Positions 26,719 through 36,842 of a stretch of DNA of 64,000 nucleotides are shown one piece after another; within the stretch, counting starts at the first letter, position 1; each line of letters opens with the position of its first letter. Source of the stretch: Lederbergia citrisecunda (GTDB lineage Bacteria; Bacillota; Bacilli; Bacillales; Bacillaceae_C). A program made the position numbers and the translations under genes. The DNA lies in contig NZ_JAGYPJ010000001.1 of the NCBI RefSeq assembly GCF_018343695.1, positions 2,529,992 through 2,593,991 on the forward strand, read 5' to 3'. The notes below the pieces were generated by a model. The model made no database searches, had not been told where the DNA came from, and was given only the letters and a program-made list of their open reading frames with translations.

Positions 26719-27849
26719 ATGGGGAAGCCCGCAAAGTATGTGATGGTCATTGATACAATAAAAGAATGGATCGCAAATGGCGATGTCAAACCTGGTGAAA
26801 AAATATATTCTGAAAATGAACTCGCAAAGATGTTCAATGTCAGCAGACATACGATTCGACAAGCTGTAGGTGAACTCGTCCATGAAGGACTACTATATAG
26901 GGAACAAGGCGCCGGAACATTTTGCACAAGTCCAGCAGAAACATCAAATATTTCCAGTCAACCCGCTGCTATTTCTGGGAAAAATATCGGAATCATTACG
27001 ACCTATATTTCAGACTACATTTTCCCAGCCATCATTAGAGGAATGGAATCCTATCTCACATCAAAAGGCTATTCACTTATTATATCCAGTACTGATAATG
27101 ATATAGATAAAGAAAAGCAATGTCTCGAAGCGATGCTAAGTCGAAACGTCGACGGTCTCATTATTGAACCTTCAAAAAGTAGCGGATACAATCCGAACAT
27201 TCATTATTATCTTGAGCTTGAACAGAAAAACATTCCGTATTTAATGATTAACCAATACTATTCGCAGTTAAATCCTCCTTATATGATTCTCGATGATGAA
27301 AAAGGCGGCTTTATTGCGACAGAACATCTAATTAACGAAGGTCATGATAAAATCATAGGCATTTTCAAAACTGACGATATGCAAGGCGTCTATCGGATGA
27401 AAGGCTTTATCCGTGCTTTTCGTGAGCATAAAATTCCATTTTTAAATGATACGATCATTTCCTATTCGACGGAAGATTTGACGAATGGCCTCGAAGATAA
27501 AGTAAAAGCAGTGTTAGCTGATCCAAAAAGAATACCAACTGGAATTGTTTGCTATAACGACGAAATCGCACTAAGGGTCAGCAACGTCTTGAGAGAAGAA
27601 GGCTTAAGTGTCCCAGACGACATCTCTATTGTCGGTTACGATAATTCATCGCTAGCAGAAGCTTCAGAAATTAAACTGACATCTGTCAACCATCCAAAAA
27701 CCAGAATGGGACTGGATGCAGCAAAGTGGATCGTCGATACTGTTGAGAATAATGGAAAATCAGATAAAAAACACATTACGTATGAACCAGAACTCGTTGT
27801 CAGAAGCTCTACAAAAACGATAGGTAAAAAAGAAGCATTACGTTCGTAA
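26719..27849 (+). CDS. araR: Arabinose repressor AraR
   Basis: 376 residues: GntR-type winged helix (about 1-75, with MFNVSRHTIRQAVGELVHEG) joined to a LacI/periplasmic-binding-type sensor domain (about 85-365). This chimera is the signature of AraR, and several stretches read almost as in Bacillus subtilis AraR as I recall it (IITTYISDYIFPAIIRGMES, GIVCYNDEIALRVSNVLREE). AraR represses arabinose and arabino-oligosaccharide genes until L-arabinose binds. It is divergent from galM-GH43, and boxes fitting AraR lie in both promoters. No araABD genes are in the window, so AraR likely also works at other loci. A strong terminator follows. Confidence 0.92.
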   Translation: MGKPAKYVMVIDTIKEWIANGDVKPGEKIYSENELAKMFNVSRHTIRQAVGELVHEGLLYREQGAGTFCTSPAETSNISSQPAAISGKNIGIITTYISDYIFPAIIRGMESYLTSKGYSLIISSTDNDIDKEKQCLEAMLSRNVDGLIIEPSKSSGYNPNIHYYLELEQKNIPYLMINQYYSQLNPPYMILDDEKGGFIATEHLINEGHDKIIGIFKTDDMQGVYRMKGFIRAFREHKIPFLNDTIISYSTEDLTNGLEDKVKAVLADPKRIPTGIVCYNDEIALRVSNVLREEGLSVPDDISIVGYDNSSLAEASEIKLTSVNHPKTRMGLDAAKWIVDTVENNGKSDKKHITYEPELVVRSSTKTIGKKEALRS

Positions 27850-27852
27850 AGC

Positions 27853-27882
27853 AGGAGCTCCTTTTCGAGGAGCTCCTTTTTT
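27853..27882 (+). terminator. araR terminator
   Basis: AGGAGCTC / GAGCTCCT stem followed by TTTTTT, four bases past the stop. Confidence 0.9.
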
Positions 27883-27890
27883 AAAGAAAA

Positions 27891-27912
27891 AGATCCCTCT
27901 ATAAGGGGATCT
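27891..27912 (-). terminator. Terminator of the DUF4870 gene
   Basis: On the minus strand AGATCCCC-TTATAG-AGGGATCT is followed by TTTTTC. Confidence 0.8.
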
Positions 27913-27922
27913 CTATAAAAAT

Positions 27923-28357
27923 TCACTTTAATTGTTTGTCGGACAATTCTCCAAGGATAGGAAGCTTATAATACTTGCCTTGATATGCTTGATACATCAA
28001 GAAGATCCATAATATTAACATGACTGGGGTTAATATGAGACTCAATAACCAGCCGATAATGGGAATCACCGTAAGCACAATGTTGAGTACAAAGAACACA
28101 ATCGATAGTGCAATGGATTGTACCGCGTGGAAACGAATGAACCTATTTTCTTTTTCAATTAATAAAAATACGATTCCACCTACAAACCAGAATAAATAAC
28201 ATAATAAGCCCGCAACATTTTCTGACAATCCTGTAGAAGCAACTTTATCATCCTGCTTTGACTTTTGCTGTGATTTCGGTTCTTCATTGAAGTCTTTAAA
28301 AATCGGTTCAATTTTTCTTTTTTTCTCTTCTGTTCCGTCAAATTTCTTATCAGCCAT
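27923..28357 (-). CDS. DUF4870 membrane protein
   Basis: 144 residues. A charged N-terminal tail of about 45 residues (KKRKIEPIFKDFNEEPKSQQ) precedes three membrane segments with the family pattern: NVAGLLCYLFWFVGGIVFLL, then RFIRFHAVQSIALSIVFFVL, then the final LILWIFLMYQAYQGKYYKLP. DUF4870 (Tic20-like) proteins are small membrane proteins of unknown function, common in Bacillaceae. The GGAGGAGGG site supports the start. Not obviously part of the sugar genes. Confidence 0.85.
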   Translation of the reverse strand: MADKKFDGTEEKKRKIEPIFKDFNEEPKSQQKSKQDDKVASTGLSENVAGLLCYLFWFVGGIVFLLIEKENRFIRFHAVQSIALSIVFFVLNIVLTVIPIIGWLLSLILTPVMLILWIFLMYQAYQGKYYKLPILGELSDKQLK

Positions 28358-28526
28358 CCGCCCTCCTCCTTCCGCACTTAATCACTGTTATTTTATTCAC
28401 GAAAAACAAGAATAGATTACATTTTTCAAAAAATAAACGTGAATGAAGTTCAATTGGATAAAGAAAGGTCATTACCTCAAGAATATGTCTGATTATAGTA
28501 TGGAGATAGATATGCTAAAAATGTTT

Positions 28527-28668
28527 GAACGGGAATAGATGGTGCTTGAACTGGAATTGGAGGCACTTGAACGAGAATTGGCGATTCCTGAACGGGAATT
28601 GGAGCTACTCGAACGAGAATAGGCGATGCTTGAACGGGAATTGGAGCCACTCGAAAGGGAATAGGAAA
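28527..28668. repeat. 21-bp tandem array A, seven units
   Basis: Units of exactly 21 bp with anchor GAAT at 28533, 28554, 28575, 28596, 28617, 28638 and 28659; typical unit ACGAGAATTGGCGATTCCTGA. It fills most of the 388-bp gap between the DUF4870 gene and pgcA. Because 21 is a multiple of three, every frame reads as a seven-residue repeat, but no frame has a ribosome site and I do not call a gene. Confidence 0.85.
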
Positions 28669-28701
28669 TTATTTACATCATATTACCATCGAAAGTCTTA
28701 C

Positions 28702-28740
28702 AAAAAAGCCAACTCCCTAACAACATAGAGAATTGGCTTC
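28702..28740 (-). terminator. pgcA terminator
   Basis: On the minus strand GAAGCCAATTCTC and GGGAGTTGGCTT pair, followed by TTTTTT. Confidence 0.85.
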
Positions 28741-28745
28741 TTAAC

Positions 28746-30488
28746 TTAATTTTTCACTAAACGATCAACAAGCGCCATCACATCATTTTCAAGTCCTGCT
28801 ATCTTTTTCGCGCTATCTTCCATTGATTCGCCTTTTACAGCAAAATAAAATTTCGCTTTCGGCTCAGTTCCTGAAGGTCTTAAGCAGAACCATGATCCAT
28901 CTGCCAGTTTGAATTTTAATACGTTTGATTTCGGTAGCTCAATCGCAGTCTTAGTGCCAGACGCCACATCTAAACTTTCGCTCGTTTCATAATCCTCGAT
29001 CGCTGCAACGGCAATTCCGTTCACTTCTTTTGGAGGATCATTTCTGAACGTTTCTAAAATCCCTGCAATTTGCTCCGCCCCATCTTTTCCTTTTAACGTG
29101 AGCGAACGCAGTGATTCTTTATAGTATCCGTATTTTTCAAACAGTTCAATTAAACCATCATACAACGATTTTCCTTGCATTTTATAGTATGCCGCCACTT
29201 CTGCAGCAAAAACAGCTGTCTGAACTGCATCTTTATCACGGACAAAATCGCCGATTAAATATCCATAGCTTTCTTCATATCCAAATAAAAAGGTATGGTT
29301 CCCTGTTTCTTCGAATTCCTTAATTTTTTCACCAATAAACTTAAAGCCTGTCAATGTATCCATCGATTCGATACCGAAACTTTCAGCAATAGCTCGCCCG
29401 ATCTCTGAGGTCACGATAGTTTTTATCACAACTCCATTTTCCGGAAGAGTTCCGTTAGCGCGTTTCTGCTCAAGAATGTAGTGCGTCATCAATGCACCCA
29501 CTTGGTTACCTGTCAATACTTCATATTGTCCGCTCTGATTTTTCACAGCGACACCTAAACGGTCTGCATCCGGATCTGTTCCTAACAACACATCGGCGTT
29601 CACTTCTTTACCATAACGAATCGCTATCTCAAATGCAGCATGCTCTTCAGGATTTGGTGATGCGACTGTTGAAAAATTGGCATCTGGAAGCTCCTGCTCT
29701 TTTACAACCGTAACATTTTCAAATCCAAATGCTCGCAATCCATCACGAACCGGATGATTAGCAGTTCCATGCAGTGGAGTAAATACGATAGCTAAATCCT
29801 TGCCAATACTCTTTACTGCTTCCTCGTTAAGATGGATCGATTTCATCGCTTCAATATAAGCTCGATCTACTTTTTCACCTATATAAGTTAGCAGCTCTTT
29901 TTGTAATAGTTCCTTTTCATCCGCGACTTCAATTTTCAACTCACTGCCGGCATTTTGCACGTAACGAATAATAATATCCGCTTCTAAAGGTGGTAGCTGC
30001 CCGCCATCCTCACCATACATTTTTAACCCATTGTACTCTGGTGGATTATGACTTGCCGTAATGACTACTCCTGCATATGCATGTAAATAACGAACAGCAA
30101 AGGAAAGAAGCGGAGTTGGACGTAATTGTTCAAACACATATGCTTTTACTCCATGTTTTCCTACTGTTTTTGCCACTTCAAGCGCAAACTCAGGAGACAT
30201 ATGGCGAGAATCATAGGCGATCACGACTCCACGCGCCATTTTTTCCTCACCTTGCTCAACCATAAAACGCGCCAAGCCTTCAGCTGCTTTTCGAACTGTA
30301 TATATATTCATTCGATTGGTACCAGGACCTATCTCCCCGCGCATACCACCCGTTCCAAACTCTAATTCCTTATAAAAACTATCCTCAAGCAGCTTTTCAT
30401 TCTCCTGATTAGCTACTAATGTTTCTCTCAAATTTGTATCAAGTGCCTCAAATTCAAGCCACTCATTCATCTTTGTCTTCCAAGACAT
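28746..30488 (-). CDS. pgcA: Alpha-phosphoglucomutase
   Basis: 580 residues from the ATG at 30488 ([14 protein letters not shown]), which matches the start of Bacillus PgcA; an ATG five codons upstream is also open but too near its ribosome site. Phosphoserine loop [11 protein letters not shown], magnesium loop [10 protein letters not shown], sugar loop [11 protein letters not shown] and phosphate loop [10 protein letters not shown] are all present, so the enzyme should be active. It interconverts glucose 1-phosphate and glucose 6-phosphate, feeding UDP-glucose synthesis for wall and lipid polymers. Its start overlaps the end region of the upstream kinase gene, suggesting co-transcription. 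Confidence 0.95.
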   Translation of the reverse strand: MSWKTKMNEWLEFEALDTNLRETLVANQENEKLLEDSFYKELEFGTGGMRGEIGPGTNRMNIYTVRKAAEGLARFMVEQGEEKMARGVVIAYDSRHMSPEFALEVAKTVGKHGVKAYVFEQLRPTPLLSFAVRYLHAYAGVVITASHNPPEYNGLKMYGEDGGQLPPLEADIIIRYVQNAGSELKIEVADEKELLQKELLTYIGEKVDRAYIEAMKSIHLNEEAVKSIGKDLAIVFTPLHGTANHPVRDGLRAFGFENVTVVKEQELPDANFSTVASPNPEEHAAFEIAIRYGKEVNADVLLGTDPDADRLGVAVKNQSGQYEVLTGNQVGALMTHYILEQKRANGTLPENGVVIKTIVTSEIGRAIAESFGIESMDTLTGFKFIGEKIKEFEETGNHTFLFGYEESYGYLIGDFVRDKDAVQTAVFAAEVAAYYKMQGKSLYDGLIELFEKYGYYKESLRSLTLKGKDGAEQIAGILETFRNDPPKEVNGIAVAAIEDYETSESLDVASGTKTAIELPKSNVLKFKLADGSWFCLRPSGTEPKAKFYFAVKGESMEDSAKKIAGLENDVMALVDRLVKN

Positions 30489-30505
30489 TGTGCTTGTCAC
30501 CATCC

Positions 30506-31015
30506 TTAAATTGTCAGTTCAAATTTTTTTTGTTCTATTATATCTTTTACAATATCAGCTGTTTTTTTATTCGTTGTATCATATAAAAACGGCTCATTAA
30601 ATGGATTTTCATTTTCCAACTGATTAAGTAAAAAAAGCGAACGGTCAACCATATATGTATCTCCGCGATTTGTAATGCGTTCAATCAATGTGTCCTTGTC
30701 CGCTCGAAGAACAACATATTTAAACTTTATTTCCAAATGGGAAAAATATGTGCAAAACCACTCTAATTCATCTTCCACAACAAAGTCAATCACGACGTTA
30801 AGCTTATGCTGCAAAAGATTTTTCGTCACATCTACAAGGTTTTTCCATGCGATCCACAGCCGTTCCTCCCACGGAAGCATCGAATGATCATGATAAAAAT
30901 GCAAAAGATGATCTCCTTCTACAAGCGCACAATTCGGAACAAGCTTCGAAATTTCTCGAGAAACTGTAGATTTCCCTACGCCGCATGGTCCGGAAATGAT
31001 GTAAATGTATTGCAA
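30506..31015 (-). CDS. Small P-loop kinase-like protein
   Basis: 169 residues from a TTG start with GGAGGTG eight bases upstream. Walker A is GPCGVGKST (9-17), followed by an acidic [11 protein letters not shown] stretch and a late Arg in ERITNRGD that may act as a lid. This is the AAA_33/shikimate-kinase-like fold of small nucleotide or antibiotic-type kinases. Substrate unknown. Lies 17 bp upstream of pgcA and is probably co-transcribed. Confidence 0.75.
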   Translation of the reverse strand: MQYIYIISGPCGVGKSTVSREISKLVPNCALVEGDHLLHFYHDHSMLPWEERLWIAWKNLVDVTKNLLQHKLNVVIDFVVEDELEWFCTYFSHLEIKFKYVVLRADKDTLIERITNRGDTYMVDRSLFLLNQLENENPFNEPFLYDTTNKKTADIVKDIIEQKKFELTI

Positions 31016-31171
31016 ATGAGATGCACCTCCGAAGCTATCTTTATATTAATAAGCATAATGTAGTTCCAATTATAACATGTAAATATGACGATTTGGGGTC
31101 ACTAGATGCGTATTTCTAACCAACAATTATGGTTTAACATGACACCTAAGTACAACTGAGTATTTCCTCTT

Positions 31172-32032
31172 TTATCTATATTTTTTCCTAAACTCACCTG
31201 GCGGTTCCCCTACTTCTGTCTTGAAAACTCTAGTAAAATAATGAACAGAAGCAAATCCCGTTTCGTCAGCAACTTCTTTAACGGACAGGTCTGTTGTTGA
31301 TAATAATTCTGTTGCTTTTTTTATTCGTTCATTCTTGATATAACTTGTACAACTTTCACCTAATTCGGTCGAAAATAACCTAGATAAATGGCGGGAAGAA
31401 ATATGTAAATAACTTGCAAGATCATTTAGCTGCAAAGGCTGGGATAGGTTGTCTTTTATATAAAGTTTTGCTCGGTGTAAATAGGAAGCACCTCTCTCAA
31501 GCAGCGGCACATTTCGATCCTCTTTTTTTATAAAAGTTTGTGATAGGGAGACGAGTAGTGAATACGCTAACGCAGCATTTACCTCAGCTCGAAAAGTTTG
31601 ATGATAATTAGATTGTAATAATAATGAATGCCATAAATGAATGGCGGGTGTTTGATCATCCGCCTTGTGAATATAGTTTTCTGTATGAATAAGTTCGTGA
31701 TATTGCTGAATTGCAATATCACTCGATTCTGATTCGATTATTTCAAAAGCGACGAAAATAAGATCCAGCCCCGTTTGGCTTTTTATCTGATGCCAAATCT
31801 CTGGCCTTGATAAAAATAATGTGCCTTTCGTCAATCGATTTTCGACTCCCTGATCCACATAAAAGCCTTCACCATCAATTACATAACATATTTCAAAAAA
31901 TGAATGTTTGTGCAAAGGGTTATCAAAATGAGTAGGATTTATTCCCCAATAATGCACGAAAAAAGAAAAATGCTCCCCGGAAAGTTTTGTTACATGCTGA
32001 TTTAGAAAAGCTTCCCCTTGCGCTAAAGACAT
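31172..32032 (-). CDS. AraC-family transcription regulator
   Basis: 286 residues. N-terminal cupin sensor (about 20-125, HFDNPLHKHSFFEICYVIDG) and C-terminal pair of helix-turn-helix motifs (about 185-286: LNDLASYLHISSRHLSRLFS; SVKEVADETGFASVHYFTRV). Such regulators usually activate neighbouring sugar genes on binding a sugar. It is divergent from the PhyH-type dioxygenase gene with 129 bp between the starts, the likeliest target. Confidence 0.88.
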   Translation of the reverse strand: MSLAQGEAFLNQHVTKLSGEHFSFFVHYWGINPTHFDNPLHKHSFFEICYVIDGEGFYVDQGVENRLTKGTLFLSRPEIWHQIKSQTGLDLIFVAFEIIESESSDIAIQQYHELIHTENYIHKADDQTPAIHLWHSLLLQSNYHQTFRAEVNAALAYSLLVSLSQTFIKKEDRNVPLLERGASYLHRAKLYIKDNLSQPLQLNDLASYLHISSRHLSRLFSTELGESCTSYIKNERIKKATELLSTTDLSVKEVADETGFASVHYFTRVFKTEVGEPPGEFRKKYR

Positions 32033-32161
32033 TCTTCATCCCTCCATGTCCTATTTTTACAAAAAGATGGCTGATTATCATAAAGATTTGATGACGTGAT
32101 TTTCCTATAATTTGAATAGAACATTAATAAAGAAGATTCGAATAATAAGGAGGTAATTGAT

Positions 32162-32941
32162 TTGATAGTAGCAAGGGATGTGGAATTTTACAAAGAAAAT
32201 GGGTATCTGCTCGTAAAAAATGTTTTTAATCATCAAGAAGTAGAAGAAATGAGAAATGCTATTGATAAAATTCTCCAAAGAGCTGCAGATGCTAGTAAAG
32301 ATGCCAACCACACATGGCAAGGAGATTATATTCCTGAGGAAGAATTGAAAAAACTCGTTTTAAAAGGTTTCCATGATGTACATTATCACGATGCATCTTT
32401 TACAAAAGCCGTCGCTCATCCTAACATGGTTTCTATCCTATCACAGTTGATTGGACCAAATGTGCAACTGCACCATTCCAAAATGCTTGTCAAACCTCCA
32501 GAAAAAGGCGCTGCTTTTCCAATGCATCAAGACCATCCTTATTTTCCACACGAAAAACATACCGTTCTTGCCGCCAGCGTACATTTAGATGATGCCGACG
32601 AGCAAAACGGCTGTATCAATGTATTGCCCGGATCCCATCAGGCGGGACCGATAGAGCATATTGGCAGCTATTATTTGGATCCTAAGGAATATCCAATTGA
32701 ATCAGGAGTTGCCTGCCCTGCTAGAGCAGGTGATGTGCTATTTTTTAACTATTTAACGATTCATGGTTCTAAACCTAATTTAAGTGAACGCACACGCAGA
32801 AATGTTCTATTCGAATATCGAGATCCTGCCGATCTGCCAACGAAAGACGTACACGTAAATTGGGGGCAAGGATTAATGATTTGTGGCGAAAACCCTAGAT
32901 TCCGTGAATATCGCCCGGAATATCAACTCACAAAGATATAA
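32162..32941 (+). CDS. Phytanoyl-CoA dioxygenase (PhyH)-family oxygenase
   Basis: 259 residues from a TTG start; the strong AAGGAGGT at 32147-32154 fixes it. Double-stranded beta-helix Fe(II)/2-oxoglutarate oxygenase with metal ligands His122 and Asp124 in FPMHQDHPYF and His201 in TIHGSKPN; the Arg in ERTRRN is the likely 2-oxoglutarate anchor. The VLPGSH motif typical of PhyH proteins is present. Substrate unknown; in sugar loci such enzymes may hydroxylate small metabolites. Controlled probably by the divergent AraC protein. Confidence 0.85.
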   Translation: MIVARDVEFYKENGYLLVKNVFNHQEVEEMRNAIDKILQRAADASKDANHTWQGDYIPEEELKKLVLKGFHDVHYHDASFTKAVAHPNMVSILSQLIGPNVQLHHSKMLVKPPEKGAAFPMHQDHPYFPHEKHTVLAASVHLDDADEQNGCINVLPGSHQAGPIEHIGSYYLDPKEYPIESGVACPARAGDVLFFNYLTIHGSKPNLSERTRRNVLFEYRDPADLPTKDVHVNWGQGLMICGENPRFREYRPEYQLTKI

Positions 32942-32948
32942 TTGCAAA

Positions 32949-32985
32949 GAAAAAGATGCATTCCCACTAAGGTTGCATCTTTTTC
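32949..32985. terminator. Bidirectional terminator
   Basis: GAAAAAGATGCA / TGCATCTTTTTC perfect stem with A and T tracts, between the convergent dioxygenase and GxGYxYP genes. Confidence 0.9.
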
Positions 32986-32998
32986 TTGTTGTTGAATC

Positions 32999-35044
32999 CT
33001 ATTTTTTAGGCAATCCATTCGCCTCACGAACAAGATCAAAATACTGATCTCCACGGACCACTTCAAATTCAGGTCCAAGCGATTTAGCTATTTCTTCAAT
33101 GTCAGATGGATTTATGGACCATGCTAGCATTCCCATTGCTATAAATAGCGGAGACTTGCCATCCCATTTGGAAGTTGCCTTCGCTATTTCTTCTTTTGCT
33201 TGCCCAATGCTACTAGAGGAAAGCAAGATGGATTGTGGCAATTTACCATTTAAAATAGTAGTTTCCGTATGATTATCCCAACCAATAAACATGCCTTTCG
33301 GATTAACAAAATCTATATAATTCTGTGCCTTCAAGTCTGATAACAATACATCTTTACCATCAACACGGTTAAGTGCGTAAATAATATCCATTCCAGTTTT
33401 CTTCATATACTTACCAGTTTGTTTTGCATAAATATGGAACGTGTCGTCTGGCCAAGGTGTAGGATAAATATATCCAGCACCCGATGGACCTGCAACTAAT
33501 AAATCATTTTCCGTAGCAGTCTGTTGATAGTACCCGAGAATGGAAGGAGCAACATCGTACAGAAGCGGACTTGTTGTCCAGTTAATCGGAACACTTCCTC
33601 TTCGTTTGTTGTCCCATAAAAATCTCATATGATGCTGGTTGTATTGTAAATTATCACCCTCACCAAGTGTAAAAGTAATATAAATTTTATTATCCAGCTT
33701 TGGAGCTTTCATAGGTTTTTGTTTTACGATTTTCCCTTTAGCACCTGAAAATACGGTCATATTATTAAACCAATCAGCTGCAAGCACATATACTCCATGC
33801 TTTGATACAATTTCAGTTCCACTAAACTCCCCTGCCACATCATTTCCGAACCATCCTAAATAAGGCGTGTTTGGTTCAACATCTGATAAAATTTTCTCAA
33901 ATAATACCTTTTCTTCTGGAATATTGGATTCGAGCCAGAATACCATTGCACGGTTAGCAATAGCATAGTCTCTTAAAAAGCCATATGGCTCTTTTTGTCC
34001 TGATGCCAAAGGTTTATCATTCGAAACTGATACCTTAAACTGATTCCACATATCAAGGGAAACAATAAGTTCTTGAGTATTCTCCGGTGCTTTAAATTCA
34101 TATACAAAGTAACTACCACCATCTGCCCATCTATGACCATCGAATCGCTCATCAGAATTCGATTCATCTCGATCATATAGATAAGGCACTTCTCCTTCCG
34201 TCCCAGGAATAAATTGAGCAATGATTTTCCCATCCGCTTTAACTGTTACCTCATGTACGGCCGGTCCCCATCCATCGCCCGGAAAGGCATCTTGAAAACG
34301 AAGATAAACCGCTTCTTTTCCTAAATAATCCGACAAATCAAGATTATAAACATCTCGATTAGAGCTATCTCTTAACTCTTTTTTCTCTTCAAGGATCGTT
34401 TTAAAAGATTTAAAATTATCATTTGGAAGAGGTATATTTTTTGTTGGATCCAATCCAATTAACATACGATGTGTCGTTTTCGACCAAAGATTGTCGTACT
34501 GCCATTGATAGGCATCTAATCCATCTTTGAACTTCCCGCGGAAATCTTTAATTACTTTGAATTTATATGGTTTCTCGGAAAGCTTTTCAGCAAGTTCCGG
34601 ACTTGCTACAAGAGCATTTTCTAAACCTGCCAACGTAGTAGCAACATTAATAGAATCGGGTACCTCTGGGTCATAGATGATAATCCCCGACACTTCATTT
34701 TTATACTTCAATACAAGATCCCATGGTTTTTCAACCATTGTATAAGGAACATCCAAATCATTTAACCAAGTATATTTTCCTTCACCAAATTTATCCTCGT
34801 ATAGATAAATCCGTGGCCGCTCACGATTCACGTTTCCTTGCAATGAAGCAAAAAGAATTTTCTCTTCGCCAGAATTTTTTTGTATGTCAATAACATCAAG
34901 ATGTTTAGGTTTTGAGAATGTAGGTAATGCCTGGCTAGTCGGCCATTTAATTTTACCTTCTGAATTTGGACTCTGTGCGTAAATAGTACTTCCTGAAAAC
35001 ATTAAAAATACAGTTAAACTTATCAAAAATAGTTTACGGATCAT
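32999..35044 (-). CDS. Secreted GxGYxYP-motif protein, putative glycoside hydrolase
   Basis: 681 residues from the ATG at 35044, because AAGGAGG at 35056-35050 lies inside the five-codon longer frame. Signal peptide about 1-24 (MIRKLFLISLTVFLMFSGS). The C-terminal half carries GPSGAGYIYPTPWPDD, the motif that names the GxGYxYP family (putative glycosidase, TIM-barrel-like), and an N-terminal domain about 40-220 precedes a beta-sandwich about 240-330. Enzymatic activity has not been shown for the family as far as I know. It stands alone, divergent from a decayed AraC gene that was probably its activator. Confidence 0.8.
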   Translation of the reverse strand: MIRKLFLISLTVFLMFSGSTIYAQSPNSEGKIKWPTSQALPTFSKPKHLDVIDIQKNSGEEKILFASLQGNVNRERPRIYLYEDKFGEGKYTWLNDLDVPYTMVEKPWDLVLKYKNEVSGIIIYDPEVPDSINVATTLAGLENALVASPELAEKLSEKPYKFKVIKDFRGKFKDGLDAYQWQYDNLWSKTTHRMLIGLDPTKNIPLPNDNFKSFKTILEEKKELRDSSNRDVYNLDLSDYLGKEAVYLRFQDAFPGDGWGPAVHEVTVKADGKIIAQFIPGTEGEVPYLYDRDESNSDERFDGHRWADGGSYFVYEFKAPENTQELIVSLDMWNQFKVSVSNDKPLASGQKEPYGFLRDYAIANRAMVFWLESNIPEEKVLFEKILSDVEPNTPYLGWFGNDVAGEFSGTEIVSKHGVYVLAADWFNNMTVFSGAKGKIVKQKPMKAPKLDNKIYITFTLGEGDNLQYNQHHMRFLWDNKRRGSVPINWTTSPLLYDVAPSILGYYQQTATENDLLVAGPSGAGYIYPTPWPDDTFHIYAKQTGKYMKKTGMDIIYALNRVDGKDVLLSDLKAQNYIDFVNPKGMFIGWDNHTETTILNGKLPQSILLSSSSIGQAKEEIAKATSKWDGKSPLFIAMGMLAWSINPSDIEEIAKSLGPEFEVVRGDQYFDLVREANGLPKK

Positions 35045-35205
35045 TTTATCCTCCTTCATTCTGATTAGTTTAAAGACTAGGAGACTTTACTACACAATCC
35101 TTATTCGCATATATAAATGTAAGCAACACCTCCTTAAAATTAAAGGGATATTAAAAAAGGTATCGAATATTCAAATAAATAAACGTAATTTTTGGAGTGA
35201 AATTG

Positions 35206-35656
35206 ATGTCAAAGGTTTTAAAAATCCCTATAAATACTCCGATAGAATTCATTTCCGGTGGACATTTTATTTCCGAAAAACCTTGGATTCATACGAAAAG
35301 AAATATTGATAGTTTTGAAATTATCATTGGAACTAATAAAACCCTTTATATTGAGCAAAATGGAGCGAAATATGAAGTAAACCCCGGGGATGTACTTGTT
35401 ATACTCCCCCATATAGAACATAAAGGATTCGCTTTAGGGGAAGAAAACTTATCTTTTTATTGGTTCCACTTTTACTGTCCAGCTAATTATGAAATCATAG
35501 AAGAAGCAACGATGAAGAAGGAGGTTTCCTTAAAAAGTCGATCTGACATTTGTATTTAAAGATTACCTAACGATGACGAACGAAAGTATTAAAGAAATTG
35601 CTTACAGGATTGGTTTTCAAGACGAAAAATATTGTATGAAACTGTTTAAAATGTAA
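35206..35656 (+). pseudogene. Decayed AraC-family regulator
   Basis: From the ATG at 35206 (GGAG at 35194) a 117-residue frame gives the cupin half only (NPGDVLVILPHIEHKGFALG, then LSFYWFHFYCP). It stops at 35559. The last helix-turn-helix of an AraC protein reappears in another frame at 35573-35656 (ESIKEIAYRIGFQDEKYCMK). The middle, about 100 residues with the first helix-turn-helix, is missing. An internal deletion plus frameshift has inactivated the gene. Confidence 0.8.
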
Positions 35657-35767
35657 GAGAGAATGACATCCACCGATTACAGAATCTCTTATTAACGCAC
35701 AAAAACGAATAACCACTAATAAAAGAGATAGAAGTTTTAGAGCAAAGCGCCTATCAATCTTGTTACC

Positions 35768-35905
35768 CTATTCTTCCCTAATCCAAACCACCATTTCTCC
35801 CGGCCCCCTATTTCTCCACGAAAAATAAGGAATTGCCTTCACCTCGATTGGAGCTTTTTCATTATGGGAGGTAACGTATAATTGTTCGTTATCTGATGGA
35901 TTAAT
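35768..35905 (-). pseudogene. C-terminal remnant of a GH127-type beta-L-arabinofuranosidase
   Basis: The minus strand reads PSDNEQLYVTSHNEKAPIEV, then KAIPYFSWRNRGPGEMVVWI, REE and a stop at 35768. The IPY-[FY]-x-W-x-NRGPGEM-x-VW pattern is the C-terminal signature of GH127 (DUF1680) proteins as I recall it. The other ~600 residues are gone; upstream of 35905 the frame runs into unrelated hydrophobic sequence and a stop at 35986. A left-over of an arabinose-glycan enzyme. Confidence 0.65.
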
Positions 35906-36102
35906 TTCAAGTACAAAAATTACTATCGCCAAAAATACTAGACTTACTATATTTCTATTAAGTACAATTTGCGACAGGATTTTTTAATAATCTCTGCTAA
36001 TATATTGATATTCAACAAAAACGTATCTTTATTAGGACTTCGTAGGTCAACTAAACGTGAGCTAATAAAAAATAGGAAAGGTTCTTAAAACGGTGAGATA
36101 TT

Positions 36103-36639
36103 ATGGAACAATGGCTAAATGTTCAAACACTTATTTGGCTATTTCCGATTATATTTATTCTTCATGATTTTGAAGAAATCGTAATGATAGAAAAGTGGAT
36201 GAAAAATCATACTAATATCATTTATGAGAAATTACCAAGAAAAATGGCAAATAGAGTTATCAAACAATTTTCAATGTCAACAGCACAATTTTCTGTTTCA
36301 GTGTTGGTTATTTTTCTATTCGTTAGTTTTTCTACTTATATGGCTAGCCAATATGTTAATCATCATTCACTTGCCAACATTCATTTCTTTACTGTTTCGA
36401 TCATGGTTTTCTTTCTTCATATATTTACTCATATTGGTCAGTCTATCTTGTTCCGTTCCATTACTCCTGGTGTGATTACTTCAATATTTATCGTTTTTCC
36501 TTATTGCATAGTGTTGTTTAACTCATTAATGACCAACCGAATTATATCTTGGAATACAATATTTGCTAGCCTTCCATATGTAATATTGATTATCCCTATT
36601 GTTCTAATTGCTCATTGGATTGGTAAAAAAGCCGTATAA
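36103..36639 (+). CDS. HXXEE-domain membrane protein
   Basis: 178 residues with five hydrophobic segments; HDFEE at about 22-26 is the motif that names the family, and a second His-rich patch (FFLHIFTHIGQSI) lies in the third segment. Function unknown; the conserved His/Glu residues suggest a metal site in the membrane. A GGTGAG site precedes the ATG. No functional link to the neighbours is visible. Confidence 0.75.
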   Translation: MEQWLNVQTLIWLFPIIFILHDFEEIVMIEKWMKNHTNIIYEKLPRKMANRVIKQFSMSTAQFSVSVLVIFLFVSFSTYMASQYVNHHSLANIHFFTVSIMVFFLHIFTHIGQSILFRSITPGVITSIFIVFPYCIVLFNSLMTNRIISWNTIFASLPYVILIIPIVLIAHWIGKKAV

Positions 36640-36798
36640 AAAACCGCAAAGCCAAAAAGGAATTGTAAGTAAAGATCAAACGAAACTGATCACATAAAAA
36701 AATCCCTGTAGGATTATAATCTACAAGGATCACGATTAAATCTTCATATTCGATTCTAGCAGAAGCACTGCCATTATTTGCAAAATAGTTAATTCAAC

Positions 36799-36834
36799 AA
36801 AAATCGGGCAGTGCATGTACACCACCCGATTTTT
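36799..36834. terminator. Bidirectional terminator
   Basis: AAAAATCGGG / CCCGATTTTT perfect stem between the convergent HXXEE and dehydrogenase genes. A second hairpin (36701-36730, AATCCCTGTAG / CTACAAGGAT) lies just before it. Confidence 0.85.
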
Positions 36835-36842
36835 ACAAAGAA

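Noticed and set aside
28525-28728. 67-codon frame inside array A as a small repeat protein gene
   Set aside because: It follows entirely from the 21-bp repeat, has no ribosome site, and other frames are equally repetitive.
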